NCBI GenBank assembly: GCA_964563495.1
Contig: CAZLYK010000170.1
Coordinates: 1-10,863, forward strand
Origin: CAZLYK01 sp964563495
GTDB taxonomy: Bacteria > Acidobacteriota > Blastocatellia > RBC074
Direction of reading: 5' to 3'
Length of the DNA stretch: 10,863 nucleotides
A program made the position numbers and the translations under genes. Each line of letters starts with the position of its first letter. Position 1 is the stretch's first letter. Under the pieces are notes generated by a model. That model was not told the origin of the DNA and did not search any database. It saw nothing but the letters and a program-made list of their open reading frames with translations. Of the stretch, positions 9,475 to 10,863 are shown in pieces.

Positions 9475-9609
9475 AATAGACAGGATTGACAGGATTTTTG
9501 CAGGATTGAACAAGATGTCTCAGGGAGGAATGGTTTTGGTTAACTCTATTGCCTCTTCCCTTAAATCATCTTGTTCAATCCTGCAAAAATCCTGTCAATC
9601 CTGTCTATT
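9475..9609. repeat. Palindromic MITE-like intergenic element, copy 2 (intact, 43-bp perfect arms)
   Basis: The arms 9475-9517 and 9567-9609 are perfect reverse complements over 43 bases and enclose a 49-base core. Outside them GGGAAA (9471-9476) can pair further with TTTTCCC (about 9613-9618) across a small bulge. Each arm contains AGGATT three times at 9- to 11-base steps. The core is asymmetric, and its reverse complement matches the core of the copy at 3456-3566 (GGGAAGAGGCAAT, AACC, CCATTCCTC), so the two copies are in opposite orientation. It begins 13 bases after the receptor stop and ends 11 bases before the next gene. No transposase or coding capacity is present, so any mobility would need enzymes supplied elsewhere. 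Confidence 0.9.
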
Positions 9610-9611
9610 AT
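9606..9611 (+). promoter_or_regulatory. Possible -10 box formed at the element's right edge
   Basis: TATTAT matches five of six positions of TATAAT and lies 9 bases before the ATG at 9621. Transcription from it would begin about 2-4 bases before that ATG, giving a nearly leaderless message. No good -35 box lies 16-18 bases upstream, so this is weak. Confidence 0.22.
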
Positions 9612-9620
9612 TTTTTCCCT

Positions 9621-10115
9621 ATGGCCAAATCCGACCAGGTCGTGGCTGAGGTCAGGCAGTTAATGGGCGATCAGCTCATCTCCAATATTTACCGCGACCG
9701 GATTCGAACCATCCGGACACGCCGTTTCGAACTTAATGCCCCGGTCAAAAATGTCGTGGTTGAAGTCATGCACACGCTGCTGGGTATCGAGCTCAAGGTC
9801 GGCAAGCGCAGAATCTCGTGCCCTGATCTGGCGACAGCCAGGTATCTGGCGGTCTTTGCCAGGCTGGGTCTGGCCGAAGTGGCCGTCCCTTACGACATCA
9901 CGCAGATCTCGCGGCTGGCCGATGACCTGGAGTCGGGCTGGTTTCGCATGCTCATGCTGGTCGAGCACGTGGCGTCCGTTTACGGAGGGCGATTGCCCGG
10001 CCGCGTTCGCTCACGTTTGATCAGCCAAGAGCGCGAGGAGCTGAGAGCCCTCGGTGCCGGCCCCGCCATTCCTCAATTCAACCAGAATACCAGGCAGCGG
10101 CGACCGAAGCCTTAG
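9621..10115 (+). CDS. Conserved-looking protein of unknown function, 164 residues
   Basis: I do not recognise this protein. It lacks a signal peptide and membrane helices, so it should be cytoplasmic. A strongly basic stretch RDRIRTIRTRR (25-35) precedes a compact region (about 40-125) with a VVVEVMHTLLGIELKVG strand/helix pattern and a single Cys67. The tail (about 127-164) is charged and disordered-looking (PGRVRSRL, QEREELRAL, TRQRRPKP). The basic segments would suit nucleic-acid contact, but I see no known motif. The ATG at 9621 is chosen because everything upstream in the frame is the right arm of the repeat element. It has no Shine-Dalgarno site. The in-frame ATG at 9663 has GAGGT 10 bases upstream (9648-9652), so a 150-residue product is a real alternative. 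Steady third-position GC bias supports it as a true gene. Confidence 0.7.
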   Translation: MAKSDQVVAEVRQLMGDQLISNIYRDRIRTIRTRRFELNAPVKNVVVEVMHTLLGIELKVGKRRISCPDLATARYLAVFARLGLAEVAVPYDITQISRLADDLESGWFRMLMLVEHVASVYGGRLPGRVRSRLISQEREELRALGAGPAIPQFNQNTRQRRPKP

Positions 10116-10261
10116 TCCGAGGGTAAAAAGATGCTATAGCTTTTAAGAAAATAAAGACCTGAAAAGAGCGCCGAAGGCGCGCCCTATCACAGCCAGGGGC
10201 AAAGCCCCTCGTCTTCCTGCTCCCAGCGTCCAGCATCTAACCCCTTTCCATCGAGGGTTCA
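10116..10261. other. Intergenic gap with weak AT-rich dyad and REP-like hairpins
   Basis: After the unknown gene, AAAAG (10126-10130) can pair with CTTTT (10140-10144) around a 9-base loop; this is too weak to call a terminator. The REP-like double hairpin follows. GAGGG at 10253-10257 is the probable ribosome binding site of the next gene, 4 bases before its ATG. No clear promoter is visible. Confidence 0.4.
10168..10209. repeat. REP-like double mini-hairpin
   Basis: Two tight hairpins lie side by side. GCGCC-GAA-GGCGC (10168-10180) has a 5-bp stem, and AGGGGC-AAA-GCCCCT (10195-10209) has a 6-bp stem; both have 3-base loops. They are joined by GCCCTATCACAGCC. The arrangement resembles bacterial REP/BIME-type intergenic repeats. 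I recall similar GCGCCGAAGGCGC / GGGGC-loop-GCCCC pairs from acidobacterial genomes, but cannot confirm it here. Only one copy is in the window. It may stabilise or end the upstream transcript. Confidence 0.6.
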
Positions 10262-10813
10262 ATGAAACAACTAAATATTCTTGCCTGCCTAAGTCTGATT
10301 TTGATATTTGCCGCCCCGGAAGTATTTGCCCAGCAGAATCAGAATCCAACGCTCGATCAATTGAGGTCTCGAAAGTTTGTCGTGCAGACGCTCGATGGAA
10401 AGCGCCTCGAATTGGCCAGGCTGATCGGGATGGGAAAACCCGTGATCCTCGATTTTTGGGCGACGTGGTGCGGTCCCTGCCGGCAGGAGATTCCCCACTT
10501 GCTCGAAATTTATAGTCAGAACCGGCAATCCGGGCTGGTCATGGTCGGGTTGACGGTTGAGGACCCATTAAAAGACAAGCTGGTCGTCAGGAATTTTGTC
10601 AGGGAATTTAAGATGGCCTATCCGGTAGCTTTTGCGCCGATCGAGCTATACGCCTTCTTCTCGGGCGATGCCTCCAACCTGCGGATACCGCAGACGGTTG
10701 TCTTCGACTCGGACGGGAAGATGGTCCGGCGCCTGGTTGGTTACAACCCGAGGATCGGTAAGGAGATTCTGGATAAAGCAGTAGCCGAAGCTGTGAGCGG
10801 CCGGAAGCCTTGA
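10262..10813 (+). CDS. Exported TlpA/ResA-like thioredoxin-fold thiol-disulfide oxidoreductase
   Basis: The 183-residue protein has a signal peptide (hydrophobic 8-18, likely cut after VFA at 23), so it acts outside the cytoplasm. The thioredoxin fold runs from about 35 to 178. It carries the active site WCGPC (69-73, Cys70 and Cys73), preceded by VILDFWAT, and the cis-proline of RIPQT (Pro143), followed by VVFDSDGK. These are hallmarks of the TlpA/ResA family, which reduces disulfides of exported proteins or apocytochromes. The insert around 100-140 (EDPLKDKLVVRNFVREF) replaces the usual short linker and fits the AhpC/TSA-Redoxin-type subgroup. No cytochrome c or Dsb gene is adjacent, so the substrate is not indicated. 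GAGGG at 10253-10257 supports the start. No lipobox is seen: Cys9 lies too early in the hydrophobic segment to be a typical lipoprotein cysteine. Confidence 0.93.
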   Translation: MKQLNILACLSLILIFAAPEVFAQQNQNPTLDQLRSRKFVVQTLDGKRLELARLIGMGKPVILDFWATWCGPCRQEIPHLLEIYSQNRQSGLVMVGLTVEDPLKDKLVVRNFVREFKMAYPVAFAPIELYAFFSGDASNLRIPQTVVFDSDGKMVRRLVGYNPRIGKEILDKAVAEAVSGRKP

Positions 10814-10834
10814 TCCGATATGAAAGAGCGAGCT

Positions 10835-10863
10835 ATGATTAGGTTTGATCGGTATGACTTTAA
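10835..10863 (+). CDS. Possible start of a further gene, cut by the window end
   Basis: A frame beginning ATG ATT AGG (MIRFDRYDF) is open to the last base, 21 bases after the thioredoxin-like stop. An in-frame ATG also occurs at 10820. Only a purine-rich AAAGAG/GCGAG sequence precedes it, and nine codons are too few to identify a product. If real, it would be co-transcribed with the thioredoxin-like gene. Confidence 0.3.

Noticed and set aside
9549..9620. Upstream extension of the unknown protein (24 extra residues, with a KNPVNPV stretch)
   Set aside because: These codons are the core and right arm of the palindromic element; the arm is open in several frames. The gene more likely starts at 9621 or 9663.
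10124..10146. Intrinsic terminator after the unknown gene
   Set aside because: The stem is only 5 bp, mostly A-T, and no proper T-tract follows.

Overview
The window is about 10.9 kb of moderately GC-rich bacterial DNA with five complete genes and possibly the start of a sixth. Two features suggest an acidobacterium, perhaps class Blastocatellia. One is a long secreted Asp-box (BNR/VPS10-like) beta-propeller protein. The other is an Oar-like TonB-dependent receptor with an N-terminal carboxypeptidase-regulatory domain. This placement is by family resemblance only; the window has no rRNA or other phylogenetic marker.

Layout: 1-83 is a divergent copy of an intergenic repeat. 116-3457 (+) encodes the beta-propeller protein. 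3456-3566 is a palindromic repeat element lying exactly between two convergent stop codons. 3566-5368 (-) encodes a membrane sensor histidine kinase. 5369-6212 is a long intergenic region with a cluster of CAACT/AGTTG half-sites, a G-rich tract with a 16-bp hairpin, a consensus-like -10 box and a possible structured leader. 6213-9461 (+) encodes the outer-membrane TonB-dependent receptor. 9475-9609 is a second copy of the palindromic element, with perfect 43-bp arms. 9621-10115 (+) encodes a protein I do not recognise. 10116-10261 holds a double-hairpin REP-like sequence. 10262-10813 (+) encodes an exported TlpA/thioredoxin-like protein. A short open frame runs off the right end.

The genes do not form an obvious pathway. 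Three encode exported proteins (propeller, receptor, thioredoxin-like) and one encodes a membrane sensor, so the common theme is the cell envelope. The kinase has no response regulator beside it. The gaps between genes are occupied by repeats rather than by tight operon junctions, so most genes are probably transcribed singly.

The most unusual content is intergenic. The copies at 3456-3566 and 9475-9609 share their arms and also an asymmetric core, and they lie in opposite orientations. That is the pattern of a small non-autonomous mobile element (MITE-like), not of independently evolved terminators.
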